From Rhodococcus pseudokoreensis (lineage in GTDB: Bacteria; Actinomycetota; Actinomycetes; Mycobacteriales; Mycobacteriaceae): 64,000 bases of DNA. Made by a program: the position numbers and the translations under genes. This document shows, one piece after another, positions 1 to 8,152 of this stretch. The stretch spans positions 8,556,001-8,620,000 of the forward strand of contig NZ_CP070619.1 in assembly GCF_017068395.1 (NCBI RefSeq), read 5' to 3'. How positions within the stretch are numbered: position 1 is the first letter of the stretch; the number at the start of each line of letters is the position of its first letter. The notes under the pieces are model-generated. The model was not told the origin of the DNA. It saw nothing but the letters and a program-made list of their open reading frames with translations, and did no database searches.

Positions 1-67
1 TTACCAGCGGATACACCGTGTACCAATAATGGTCACCGAGCCAGTACCACATGGGGGAAGGTGACAT
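1..67 (-). CDS. Possible aromatic-rich small protein, cut by the window edge
   Basis: On the minus strand an ATG at 67-65 follows an AGAGGA ribosome-site-like stretch by about seven bases. The frame reads MSPSPMWYWLGDHYWYTVYP and runs off the left end of the window without a stop. It is unusually rich in Trp and Tyr, which recalls the two tiny Trp-rich frames at 11.9-12.1 kb. There is no recognised family. With only 22 codons visible it could be chance; the ribosome site and composition are the only support. Confidence 0.3.
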   Translation of the reverse strand, partial: MSPSPMWYWLGDHYWYTVYPLV

Positions 68-328
68 CGGGGATCCTCTCGTTGATCACACCGTAAGTGC
101 TCGCGGCCGCCCCGACCTACGCCACGTTCGCCCAGCTGGCCGGCCCTGTCAACCGAGCTCACTTTTAGGGCGTCGAGCGCTCTGAATTATCTGCGACCGA
201 TCAACAATCGGGCTGGACCGACATCGAATAACACTGAGTCAGTGTGGACGCTCGAGCTCGCGATAGCGCTCAGGGTGTGGGCCTCGCCCGCCCCGTACGC
301 GGTGCTCCTTCGTCCCGAAGCCCGATTA

Positions 329-937
329 CTAAACGACACCGCCGACAGGCCGAACCACATCTCCCGTGAATCGGTCCCGGTACTGGACGAGTCTCCGCGG
401 AGCAGGGGCCTGCGGCCAGATCTGGAGTTGGAGGTGTACCAGTGGCTGCTCAGACTTAGGGGGGTACGAGTCCCAGTAATCAGTGCGGCCACGGGCGAGC
501 ACGCGGATCCGGTAGCTGCCCGGGCCCGCCGTATCCATCGGACCGATAATGCTCCCAGTCAGGCCATCGAAGCAGATCTCGTCATCCTCGGTGGTGAACT
601 AGGCTTCACCAATGTCCTCCCACTCATCGAGCAACGAGTCCGTGCTTGGAGGAGCCACATTGTCGGTTCCGACGACAGTCACGCGGATCACGCCTCGCCC
701 GCCCGTGTGGATGACCACCCGGCCGGGACCACCATTCACGAACCACGGTTCTTGGTTGAACCACTCCGTACCGAGAAATTCGCCGTCGAACTGTGGCCGA
801 AGAATCAGCGCGTTGTAGTCGACGTCGATCTCGATGTCCATTGGCGCCAGCAACTTTCCCCCGTCCGCGTTGTCGTATCCCGCATCGGTACACATTGTGG
901 CAAAGCGCGACAGCTTGCCTTTAATCTTCGCATGCAA
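329..937 (-). pseudogene. Orphan-family gene interrupted by an in-frame amber codon
   Basis: Reading from 937 down, 112 codons end in TAG at 601-599. The same frame then continues without a gap to a stop at 331-329. The joined protein matches the N-terminal domain encoded at 20481-21560. The segment around the stop (WEDIGEA, stop, FTTEDDE) lines up with WEVIEEATITTTSDI. Downstream, GSYRIRVLARGR and LQLQIWP line up with GRYVVRAHARGR and YLVQLWP. A third relative is at 19758-20405. The simplest reading is a nonsense mutation in a once intact gene of about 200 codons. A base-call error or a tolerated readthrough stop cannot be excluded. The function of the family is unknown; no signal peptide or catalytic motif is visible. 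Confidence 0.6.
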
Positions 938-1041
938 AGCCGCATACCGATCCTTTTGTGGTGGCTCGACGAAGAAGCTCCACCGTGCGGGGGGCGAATC
1001 GTAGGACTACGAGCTTCGTGGGCGTCGCTGGCAGTCGTTGC

Positions 1042-2139
1042 TCAGGCTCGCACCCAGTGGTCGTCGCACCATCGCCACAAGGCCGGCTCGTCGTCGACGT
1101 GAGCGACACCGTTGTTCAGCCACCACGTCGCGTCGGGGTTCCAACCCGCCAGGACGGTCGCACCGTTGTTGTCTGCCAGTGGGATTGCGAGGCCAGGTGT
1201 GGTCAGGTAGCCGTGCAAGGTGAGGTGCACGGCGTCGTAGTCGTCGGCCACCGCAACCCAGTCAGGAATGAACCAGTCGTGATACTCGCCGGTGGTGTCG
1301 AACCAGTTGGAGCGTTTGGACTCCGGGACGGGCAAGGGGTGTGCGGCGACCAAACGCGCCCAGTCCGTCGGGTTCGTGATCTCGTATACCCGTGGTGTGC
1401 TCCTGACAGAGACCGGCCAGACCCGTGCTTCGTCTCCGCCGAACGAGTCTTCCTCCAGCAGCAATTCCAATGCACCCACGTCATCCCGTCCCATGCTGGT
1501 TTCCAAGGCGGCACTCGGTAACGGTGTCGACCACCATTCACCACCGGTGGTGTTGTCCGGACATTCCGCGCGCCGCGTGCGGAACCGTGCTTCATCCGCG
1601 AGGACGTGGTCACGCCATTGGTCGAGGCCGACCGCAGCACTGCGGTACGGCATCGCCGATTCCGGCCACTCCTCGTTCGCAGGCAGTCGTGCAATCATCC
1701 GCTGGTTGTCGAGGTCGACCGGCTCGTCCCACCACCGGGTCAGCTGGGACTCCGGGACGGCGGCAGCGACCGGATGCAGAGCCGCGACGGTGTCCGGCTG
1801 GGCGAACATGACATCCTCCTCGTCCGGTGGTTGCCAGTACCGGGCCAAGTCTGTCGCGAACGCGAGAGCGTCGAGTAGGTCCAGTTCGGACAGTCCCGAC
1901 AAGGCTCGAACATCGACTGCCTCGATCACCTCGAGCACGTCCGCAGGCGTTCGTGGACGGTGGGGGCCGTACTGCACAGGTACGCGACGTTCGCGCAGAA
2001 AAATCGCCCGCGTGGGGACGCGAGAACGAGTAAGACCAGGTCCATCAGCGAACGCTATCGAACCCGCGGTGCGTCGCACGCAGTTACGGGCAGTCGCATT
2101 CGAGGGTTCGGCGCTCCGGTATTCGGCTAAACGAGTCAC
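1042..2139 (-). CDS. Hypothetical acidic, Trp-rich protein
   Basis: This is a long minus-strand frame of up to 365 residues. The C-terminal 300 residues are acidic with many Trp (for example YWQPPDEEDV, WWDEPVDL, WRWCDDHW), which is a protein-like composition. The first 45 residues are basic and less convincing, so the true start may be an internal GTG near residue 42 (VPTRAIFLRERR). No signal peptide, membrane segment or known motif is apparent. Its composition and position, next to the amber-interrupted orphan gene, resemble the cytoplasmic orphan proteins common in actinobacterial accessory islands. Function unknown. Confidence 0.65.
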   Translation of the reverse strand: MTRLAEYRSAEPSNATARNCVRRTAGSIAFADGPGLTRSRVPTRAIFLRERRVPVQYGPHRPRTPADVLEVIEAVDVRALSGLSELDLLDALAFATDLARYWQPPDEEDVMFAQPDTVAALHPVAAAVPESQLTRWWDEPVDLDNQRMIARLPANEEWPESAMPYRSAAVGLDQWRDHVLADEARFRTRRAECPDNTTGGEWWSTPLPSAALETSMGRDDVGALELLLEEDSFGGDEARVWPVSVRSTPRVYEITNPTDWARLVAAHPLPVPESKRSNWFDTTGEYHDWFIPDWVAVADDYDAVHLTLHGYLTTPGLAIPLADNNGATVLAGWNPDATWWLNNGVAHVDDEPALWRWCDDHWVRA

Positions 2140-2210
2140 GAACCTTTGGCCGATCCACCGTTAGTCGGCGTGATAGACCTTTCACAGATCCGTGACCGGT
2201 CGCCGATCAG

Positions 2211-2459
2211 TCATCGAAGACCGTCACCATTGGCGTGCTGCTCCTCCTCATTGTTGTTTGGGTTGTCCGCCGTCGGATGCCGACTATCGTGGGCTGTGCT
2301 ACCCGACGACTTCGCCAGCCACTGCTCGTAGAAGGTGATTGAGATGGACAGCTTCATCCATCTGGCGGGAGACAGCTGGAACTTCTGGTCCCCATTTCCG
2401 CCCGCAATAACTTCCTGGCTGATCGATGTAATGGGCCAGCTTTCGCGGGCGGGAATCAT
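2211..2459 (-). CDS. Possible small hypothetical protein
   Basis: This is an 82-codon minus-strand frame. Its N-terminal two thirds have a protein-like mix (FQLSPARWMKLSISITFYEQW), followed by a polar tail rich in Asn and Glu. No ribosome site is clear upstream of the ATG and no family is recognised. It may be a fragment of a decayed gene, and it is the only candidate in the interval 2140-2551. Confidence 0.22.
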   Translation of the reverse strand: MIPARESWPITSISQEVIAGGNGDQKFQLSPARWMKLSISITFYEQWLAKSSGSTAHDSRHPTADNPNNNEEEQHANGDGLR

Positions 2460-2551
2460 CCCCGGCGGCAGCTGAGTATCGAGCGACGCCGCAGTGGCGG
2501 CGGTCCGCGCAAGCGAGAACGTGGACGCTCGATGCCGACTAACCCGGGGTT

Positions 2552-2785
2552 ATGGAGCACTACGTGCGCAAGGAACCGATCCCGTACGAGTCTGGGCCCG
2601 CGCCCGACCTGAGACGCTGGTTCCAGAGGATGACGTTTCGAGATCTCCTCCGTGGCTTCCGGGGACTTCTCCATGACCGGAAACCGAGCCCCTATTCGTC
2701 GGTCTCACCTCGACGCATGGACGGGTCCCATCCCGACATCTTTCCCTTCAACAGCAGCGGCGGTGGAGTAGGCGGCGGACTATAA
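2552..2785 (+). CDS. Possible small hypothetical protein with Gly-rich tail
   Basis: This is a 77-codon frame. The start (MEHYVRKEPIPYESGPAPDL) and the segment RRWFQRMTFRDLLRGFRGLL look like real protein, with an amphipathic basic helix, followed by a Pro/Ser-rich stretch and a Gly tail. The ribosome site is weak. It lies directly upstream of the hypothetical gene at 2875 on the same strand and may belong to the same transcript. No family is recognised, and a truncated gene end is equally possible. Confidence 0.3.
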   Translation: MEHYVRKEPIPYESGPAPDLRRWFQRMTFRDLLRGFRGLLHDRKPSPYSSVSPRRMDGSHPDIFPFNSSGGGVGGGL

Positions 2786-2874
2786 CGGCTGCGGCACAGA
2801 AGATGTCGCCAGTAGCGGATCGGCTTTCGGTGTCCAAATCATCGGGGACCACGGCAACGTACTATCAGGAGCGG

Positions 2875-3342
2875 ATGCAACCAAGGATGGCGGGTTCTGT
2901 GTTCACCATCGTAGTTCACCCTGAGCATGGTCATCCCAGCTCCATGTGGCCTTCGCAGGAGCTCGTGATCAGCCATTCAGAGGAGCCCTACGTTCTTCCC
3001 AGCCAAATCGGCATGGATAAAGCCCTCGGGGATGAACTACTGGCATGGACTGACCAGTTCCAGAAGTTCTTTGTGGAAGAGCTAGATGACTTCAGCTCAC
3101 GACCACAACGGCGACCTGGAATAAGTCCCTTCGAGTGGTACGACGAAGGCTATCGAATCATCGACGAGCTTCGACTGCAATTCCCCGATGTGCATGTTAA
3201 AGCAGAATTTGCACAATACGTTTTCTCGGTCAATGAACGACGCGAGAACATGGGGCTACCACCGATAAGCCCTCCGAACGAATTCAGGGCTGGGCACATC
3301 AGCATTTCCGAGGTCTTGGATGATCCACAGAGTTCGAGGTAA
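2875..3342 (+). CDS. Hypothetical cytoplasmic protein
   Basis: The protein is about 155 residues, with a core reading FTIVVHPEHGHPSSMWP, then an acidic helical middle (ELLAWTDQFQKFFVEELDDF) and YRIIDELRLQFPDVHVKAEF. The frame is open from 2803, but an AGGAG precedes the ATG at 2875 and the residues before that do not look coding. Local GC is lower than in neighbouring housekeeping genes, which fits an acquired gene. There is no signal peptide, membrane segment or catalytic motif. The size and acidic helical character resemble accessory-island immunity-like proteins, but that is only an impression. Confidence 0.6.
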   Translation: MQPRMAGSVFTIVVHPEHGHPSSMWPSQELVISHSEEPYVLPSQIGMDKALGDELLAWTDQFQKFFVEELDDFSSRPQRRPGISPFEWYDEGYRIIDELRLQFPDVHVKAEFAQYVFSVNERRENMGLPPISPPNEFRAGHISISEVLDDPQSSR

Positions 3343-3607
3343 CGGAATGAGCGCGGCGTCGAGGACGAGTGTGAGGGAAACCATAGGGGCTCGCCCCGAA
3401 TGGCGATCCGCCGAGTCGCCGTCGAGGGCAGACAGCGACGGGTACCTGTAGCGGTTCCCCAATTGGTACCCGCAGGTGAGTGGCTGAACCGGGGTGTTGA
3501 AGGCGACGGGCGCCCTCACCGCTGGTCCGGCTGCCTTCCTGTCTCTTGGCGAGGCCACCCCGGCTCCCTCGAGCAACGCCTGGCTGGGTATCGCGGCGCG
3601 GTCAGAA

Positions 3608-4483
3608 TCATTTCCGGGCTGGGTCGGGTGTTCTCTCGTTCAGAATCTGTTTGGCGTGCACAACGAATCGGTCGGTCATCGGGTGCCTGTTGTGGCGCGG
3701 CCAGGTGAGGTAGACCGGGACCGGACTCGTGTTCGGCAGCGGCAGATACGTGACCCCCGGATGGGGGTGGCTGTACTCGGTGGCATCGCTCGTCACACCG
3801 ATCGCGGCACCCGTGGCGATGGTCGTCAGCCACTCGTCGACGTTCGCCACCACAACTGTCTTCTCCGGGCGGCTGCTCTTCGGCCACAGCTGCAGGTCTG
3901 CCGTTCCTGCATTGGAACACAAGGCGATTCGATGCGAAACCAGATCATCGAGCGACAAGGCGCCCTTGCGGTTCAGCGGATCGTCGTCGGCGAGGGCGAG
4001 CATTCGGTTCTCGTGGCCGAGCAGGGCGTGCTCGAAGGAGGGTGGTCCCGGTTTCGCGCGGAAGAACGCCATGTCGATCTCGCCTTTCCGCAACGCCAGG
4101 GCGGGGTCGTCGACGCGGCGGACCACCAGCTCGGTCCCGGTGTCGTCCTTCCAGGTCCGCAGCAACGCCACCGTATGACGACCGAGGGCCGACCACGCGA
4201 AGCCGACGCGCAGCGGCGCCGGGCCCGCTTGCACCTCGGCGACGGCCTCGTCCACGCTCTGCAGGATCCGATGTGCACGCTCCCAGAGCAGCTGCCCCTG
4301 CGCGGTCAGCTCCAGGTGCCGGGTGCTGCGGTCGACGAGTTTCGTCCCGATCCGTTCCTCGAGTTGCCCGAGTGTGCGTGAGAGCGCGGGCTGTGCCACA
4401 TGCAGCACCGCGGCCGCACCGGTGATGCTGCCCTCGTCGCCGATGGCGGCGAGGGCACGCAGATGCCGCAACTCGATATTCAT
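3608..4483 (-). CDS. LysR-family transcriptional regulator
   Basis: The protein has 291 residues. The N-terminal winged helix-turn-helix is typical of the family (ELRHLRALAAIGDEGSITGAAAVLHVAQPALSRTLGQLE), with the recognition helix around residues 30-50. It is followed by the linker helix and a periplasmic-binding-like effector domain to the end. The ATG at 4483 was chosen because MNIELRHL is the standard LysR beginning; an upstream in-frame ATG adds eleven unlikely residues. The gene is divergent from the SDR gene at 4553, with only 69 bases between the starts, so it probably controls that gene and the following FAD oxidoreductase. The effector is unknown. Confidence 0.93.
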   Translation of the reverse strand: MNIELRHLRALAAIGDEGSITGAAAVLHVAQPALSRTLGQLEERIGTKLVDRSTRHLELTAQGQLLWERAHRILQSVDEAVAEVQAGPAPLRVGFAWSALGRHTVALLRTWKDDTGTELVVRRVDDPALALRKGEIDMAFFRAKPGPPSFEHALLGHENRMLALADDDPLNRKGALSLDDLVSHRIALCSNAGTADLQLWPKSSRPEKTVVVANVDEWLTTIATGAAIGVTSDATEYSHPHPGVTYLPLPNTSPVPVYLTWPRHNRHPMTDRFVVHAKQILNERTPDPARK

Positions 4484-4520
4484 TACTGCCGAGCATAACA
4501 CCACATGAAATAGCATTTCT

Positions 4521-4547
4521 CAACGCTGAGTGGCGTGGTTAGCGTTG
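4521..4547. promoter_or_regulatory. Candidate LysR operator in the divergent promoter
   Basis: A perfect inverted repeat, CAACGCT, 13 spacer bases, AGCGTTG, sits between the LysR start (4483) and the SDR start (4553), ending six bases before the SDR ATG. Dyads in this position are typical LysR binding or autoregulation sites. The spacing is slightly longer than the classic T-N11-A box, so the assignment rests mainly on position and symmetry. Confidence 0.4.
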
Positions 4548-4552
4548 CCCTC

Positions 4553-5152
4553 ATGAACATTCTGCTGATCGGATCGTCCGGCCGCCTCGGCTCGGCCGTC
4601 CACACCGCCCTCGCCGACCGCGGCCACAAGGTCCTCACCGCCGGCCGCACCTCCGGGGACTTCCGTGTCGACCTGACCGAGCCCGCCTCGGTCGCCGCGC
4701 TCTACGAGAGCATCGGCGCCGTCGACGCCGTTGCCAGCGCCGCCGGCACCGTGCCCTACAAGACCATTCAGGAGATGACGGCCGACGACTACGCTGCCGC
4801 CTACGACGGCAAGGTCCGCAGTCAGGTCGAACTGGTCCGGCAGGGCATCCACCGCATCGCCCCGACCGGGTCGTTCACCCTCATCACCGGGATCCTCGCC
4901 CGCACCCACATCGCCACCGGAACCGCCGCGTCCCTGGCCAACGGCGCCGTGGAGGCGTTCGTGCGCGCCGCTGCCGTCGAGATCGCCCCGCAGCGCGTCA
5001 ACGCGATCAGCCCGACCGTGTTCACCGAGGCCCTCGACGCCTACGGCGACTACTTTCCCGGCTTTCCTGCCGTCGACCTCGCGGATGTCGCTCAGGCGTA
5101 CGTGCGCTCCATCGAGGGCGTCCAGACCGGTCAGATCTTCGCCCTCGACTGA
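4553..5152 (+). CDS. Short-chain dehydrogenase/reductase (SDR) family protein
   Basis: The protein has 199 residues. The N-terminus MNILLIGSSGRLGSAV is a Rossmann dinucleotide site of the short SDR type with a GxxGxxG-like turn. DAVASAAGTV corresponds to the NNAG region, and the segment ITGILAR...AAVEIAPQRVNAISPT matches the catalytic strand and the following helix. The canonical YxxxK is not evident: TAASLANGA occupies that region, as in SDRs related to YwfD/CsgA-type 200-residue members. An in-frame GTG at 4535 exists, but the ATG gives the normal SDR start. It is followed 74 bases later by the FAD oxidoreductase and is likely co-transcribed with it under the LysR regulator. Substrate unknown. 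Confidence 0.9.
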   Translation: MNILLIGSSGRLGSAVHTALADRGHKVLTAGRTSGDFRVDLTEPASVAALYESIGAVDAVASAAGTVPYKTIQEMTADDYAAAYDGKVRSQVELVRQGIHRIAPTGSFTLITGILARTHIATGTAASLANGAVEAFVRAAAVEIAPQRVNAISPTVFTEALDAYGDYFPGFPAVDLADVAQAYVRSIEGVQTGQIFALD

Positions 5153-5226
5153 CCTACCGACCAGCTCCCAAGTCCATCCACACAGTCGCCGAGACCTCCC
5201 TCCCGGCACGGAAGCGGCCCGAAACC

Positions 5227-6447
5227 ATGAACAGCACACCATTTCCCGCCACACCCACACACTCCGCGTACGACGTCGTCGTCATCGGCGGCGCCACCAG
5301 CGGCTCCGCGGTCGCCTGGTACCTGGCCACCAACCCCGACTTCACCGGCTCCGTCCTCGTGGTCGAACGCGACCCGTCGCTGAAGAATTCGGCCACCATC
5401 GCGAGCAACAACTGCATGCGCCAGCAGTTCGCCACCGAGATCAATATCGAGATCGCGCAGTACGCCGCCGAGTTCGTGAAGAATTTCCGCGAGAACCTCG
5501 GCGGTGACTCCGAGATCCCGCACCTGCCGATCCGGAATTTCGGCTACCTCTACCTCGCCGACAACGACGAGTTCGCCGAAACCCTGCGCCAGGACCAGCG
5601 TCTCCAGGCCTACACCGGGGCAGGGACGACGATCCTCTCGCGTCAGGAGATCGCCGCGAAATATCCTTTCTACCGCGTCGACGACATCGTCGCCGGCAGC
5701 CTCAACACCGTCGACGAGGGCGCCTTCGACGCCCTGGTGATGGTCGACTGGTATCGACGCAAGGCCCGCGAACACGGCGTCGACTACATCGAGAACGAGG
5801 TCGTGTCGATCAGCCGGACCGGGGATCGCATCGACACGCTCACCCTCGCCAGCGGCGAAGTGATCACCGCCGGGACGGTCGTCGACGCCGCCGGCACCCG
5901 CGCCGCGCACGTGGCGCGGATGGCCGGGGTGGACCTCCCCATCGAGGCACGCCGCCGCTACACCTACATCTTCTCCGCGGAAAGGCCTCTTGCTCAGGAC
6001 CTTCCCCTGACCATCGACCCGACCGGGGTGCACATGCGCTCCTACGGCGCGCACGACTACCTCGTCGGCTGCCCACCCAGCCACGACGACCCAGCGGTCG
6101 ACGTCGACGACTTCGACTACCCGGAGGACATCTGGGAGAACAAGATGCTGCCCGTGATCACCAAGCGTCTCCCCGAGCTCGGCGCCGTCACCGTGACCGA
6201 CTCCTGGGTCGGCCACTACGAGTTCAACACCTTCGATCACAACGCCATCATCGGCCCGCATACCGAAGTGCCGAACCTGTTCATGTGCAACGGCTTCTCC
6301 GGCCACGGCAGCCAGCAGGCACCGGCCTGCGGCCGCGGGGTCGCCGAACTGATCACATACGGCGAATTCCGCACACTCGACCTTTCCGCGCTCTCGCACC
6401 GGCGGATCGCCGAGAACCGGCCACTGGTCGAACGCGCGGTCATCTAG
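5227..6447 (+). CDS. FAD-dependent oxidoreductase, DAO (glycine/D-amino-acid oxidase) family
   Basis: The protein has 406 residues. The dinucleotide fold is at residues 16-45 (YDVVVIGGATSGSAVAWYLA, then LVVERDPS). The substrate/FAD domain contains GTVVDAAGTRAAHVA, and the C-terminal FAD segment reads NLFMCNGFSGHGSQQAPACGRGVAELI. These are hallmarks of the FAD-dependent DAO family that includes sarcosine and dimethylglycine oxidases and the FOXRED1-like group. No signal peptide is present, so the enzyme is cytoplasmic. It is the last gene of the SDR-FAD unit, and a strong hairpin follows at 6467-6517. A role in oxidising an amine or imino acid is likely; the exact substrate is not visible. Confidence 0.92.
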   Translation: MNSTPFPATPTHSAYDVVVIGGATSGSAVAWYLATNPDFTGSVLVVERDPSLKNSATIASNNCMRQQFATEINIEIAQYAAEFVKNFRENLGGDSEIPHLPIRNFGYLYLADNDEFAETLRQDQRLQAYTGAGTTILSRQEIAAKYPFYRVDDIVAGSLNTVDEGAFDALVMVDWYRRKAREHGVDYIENEVVSISRTGDRIDTLTLASGEVITAGTVVDAAGTRAAHVARMAGVDLPIEARRRYTYIFSAERPLAQDLPLTIDPTGVHMRSYGAHDYLVGCPPSHDDPAVDVDDFDYPEDIWENKMLPVITKRLPELGAVTVTDSWVGHYEFNTFDHNAIIGPHTEVPNLFMCNGFSGHGSQQAPACGRGVAELITYGEFRTLDLSALSHRRIAENRPLVERAVI

Positions 6448-6466
6448 CACGTTTCCGTCGCCGACA

Positions 6467-6517
6467 CCGTGGGGTGATCCCTGAAGCCAGTCCATTAAAT
6501 TAGGGATCACCCCACGG
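6467..6517. terminator. Perfect 16-bp hairpin between convergent genes
   Basis: CCGTGGGGTGATCCCT at 6467-6482 is exactly complementary to AGGGATCACCCCACGG at 6502-6517, with a 19-base A/T-richer loop. It lies 20 bases past the oxidoreductase stop and 134 bases past the convergent lipoprotein stop, so it could terminate transcripts from both sides. There is no U-tract, as is usual for actinobacterial terminators. Confidence 0.6.
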
Positions 6518-6651
6518 ATCTCGGCTGCACCCCTTGGCCGCGACATGCCTCTCCGTTCATGAACATGGTTTGGCATCACCCTTATGGCGCCTGCATTCCA
6601 TCCAGAAGATGACCGGTGACCGATCGGCAACCGATCACCCATCGGCGAGCC

Positions 6652-7149
6652 CTAGTCGCAGACCTGCGGTGCGGCGAGAAACAATTTGCCACAGACGAAG
6701 GCGCGGGAAAGCTTCCACTCGTTGTTGTAGCGCACGAAGGGTATTGGTCCCACCGGGTAAGGTTCCAGGCCTTCGACGCGGCCCGGTCCCGTCGCGTTGA
6801 TCTTGTCTGGGCCGACGAGTTCCAGCGCGGTGAACTGGATGTATTGAGGTCTGGGCTGCGCACCCCAGGCGCGCGCGATCGGCAGGGTCAGGCCGCTGGG
6901 ACCGTCCAGGAGCAGCGCGCGGTCCTCCTCACGGATCGAGTAGTTGGTGGTGGCGTTGTAGAGGGCGGTCAGTTGCTCGGGAGTGGGCACGAGATCGGTG
7001 ATCAGCGTCGGCGCCGTCGCGAACTGTGTGGAGTGAATGATGACGGTCGGATCGCGCGATTCGGCGTCATCGGCGGGCGAGCACCCGCAGGTCGCGGTTG
7101 TGATCGCGACAAGAGCGCTGGCAACTATCACGGCGTTCGTCGCCCTCAT
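6652..7149 (-). CDS. MTB12-like exported lipoprotein
   Basis: The protein has 165 residues. The N-terminus MRATNAVIVASALVAITTAT followed by CGCS is a signal peptide ending in Cys residues that could be lipid-modified, although the lipobox is not canonical. The mature domain has the features of the mycobacterial MTB12/CFP-2 antigen family: PTPEQLTALYNATTNY near its start, IQFTALELVGPDKINATG in the middle, and VRYNNEWKLSRAFVCGKLF at the end, where the WKLSR and Cys are characteristic. The ATG at 7149 was chosen because it begins the signal peptide; the upstream open frame is non-coding in character. It is divergent from the cold-shock-like gene at 7274. A partial inverted copy of its 3' end lies at 11536-11625. 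Function of the family unknown. Confidence 0.78.
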   Translation of the reverse strand: MRATNAVIVASALVAITTATCGCSPADDAESRDPTVIIHSTQFATAPTLITDLVPTPEQLTALYNATTNYSIREEDRALLLDGPSGLTLPIARAWGAQPRPQYIQFTALELVGPDKINATGPGRVEGLEPYPVGPIPFVRYNNEWKLSRAFVCGKLFLAAPQVCD

Positions 7150-7273
7150 GGTCTGGGTATCGCCCCAAGTCGTCGCAGCGTGACAAGCTAGTGCCACGCA
7201 ATCGTCATCAACGATCGGGTACCGGTCCTCGATCCATTGGGTTTCGGATTGTGCCGGATGTGGAAGGAGCCCT

Positions 7274-7996
7274 GTGCGCAAACACCTTTTGATTGCGGCC
7301 GGCGTAGTGGTGGTTGCTGTCGTGTCAGTAGGGGTGCTCCTCAACGGCGCAGCCTCGGACCTCATTCCCGCCTCCGTTCCCGACGCACCGGATGGCGGCG
7401 CTGAAGATGCTGGATCGATGCCGAGCCGAGGCGTGGTCCGCAGCTGGGATATCGAGGGTATGGAGGGCGTTATCGACGGTGACGATATCCCGGGCGGATG
7501 CCACATCATGTTCGGGGCAGTCGCGGTAGATGGCTTCCCCGCGTTGTCCAAAGGACAACAGGTGGAGTTCGAATGGTACCGGGACGAACAGTCCGAGTCG
7601 GGCCTTCTGTATGAATGCAGTCGGGCATGGCCGGCCGGGGAACCGCCATACGACGAGCCGAAGGCTTTCAGGTCGAGAGCGTGGACGATCCACCCGGACG
7701 GCACCGTCGAAGAGATCACCGAGGCGGATCTGGCGGAGCCGGTGCCGGTGCCGGTGCTGCCCCGGCTTACCGGCCAGACCGTAGGCACCGTGCAGATGTG
7801 GAATGGCGAAGAGGGGTGGGGAGTTATCGACTCCGCTCAGACACCGGGCGGTTGTTGGGCCTTTTACAGCGATATCGTCGGAGAAGGGTTCCGAACCTTG
7901 GTTGTGGGTGACACCGTCACACTCGACTGGGAACAGGTAACCGATCAGGACGGTTATCAGTATCGGGCCACACGCGTGAAGCAACACGGCGGCTAG
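7274..7996 (+). CDS. Exported or membrane-anchored protein with two cold-shock-like domains
   Basis: The protein has 240 residues. A GTG start follows AAGGAG at normal spacing. Residues 1-25 (MRKHLLIAAGVVVVAVVSVG) are a basic start plus a hydrophobic segment, either a signal peptide or an anchor. Two related domains follow: residues 53-117 (GVVRSWDIEGMEGVID, then PGGCHIMFGAV and LSKGQQVEFEW) and residues 171-236 (GTVQMWNGEEGWGVID, then PGGCWAFYSDI and LVVGDTVTLDW). The pattern follows the cold-shock fold (GTVKWF, KGFGFI, VFVHFSAI, GQxVxFE). The RNP2 aromatic/His positions are changed and a conserved PGGC is inserted. Export of a cold-shock fold is unusual. A decayed third copy of the domain is at 10245. 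The ligand is unknown; nucleic-acid binding should not be assumed. Confidence 0.75.
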   Translation: MRKHLLIAAGVVVVAVVSVGVLLNGAASDLIPASVPDAPDGGAEDAGSMPSRGVVRSWDIEGMEGVIDGDDIPGGCHIMFGAVAVDGFPALSKGQQVEFEWYRDEQSESGLLYECSRAWPAGEPPYDEPKAFRSRAWTIHPDGTVEEITEADLAEPVPVPVLPRLTGQTVGTVQMWNGEEGWGVIDSAQTPGGCWAFYSDIVGEGFRTLVVGDTVTLDWEQVTDQDGYQYRATRVKQHGG

Positions 7997-8152
7997 CACC
8001 CCAACGGGTGTGGCGAAGGCTCTCGATCCCCAGGCCCGTATCGATCAGCAATCGATGACCACTCAGCCATCCGCTTCCGGCGTTTTATGGGTTCGTTCCG
8101 GATCTAGAGCGTGTCTGAAAATGTGTCACCCAAAGCGTCTTCAGCACCGCGC

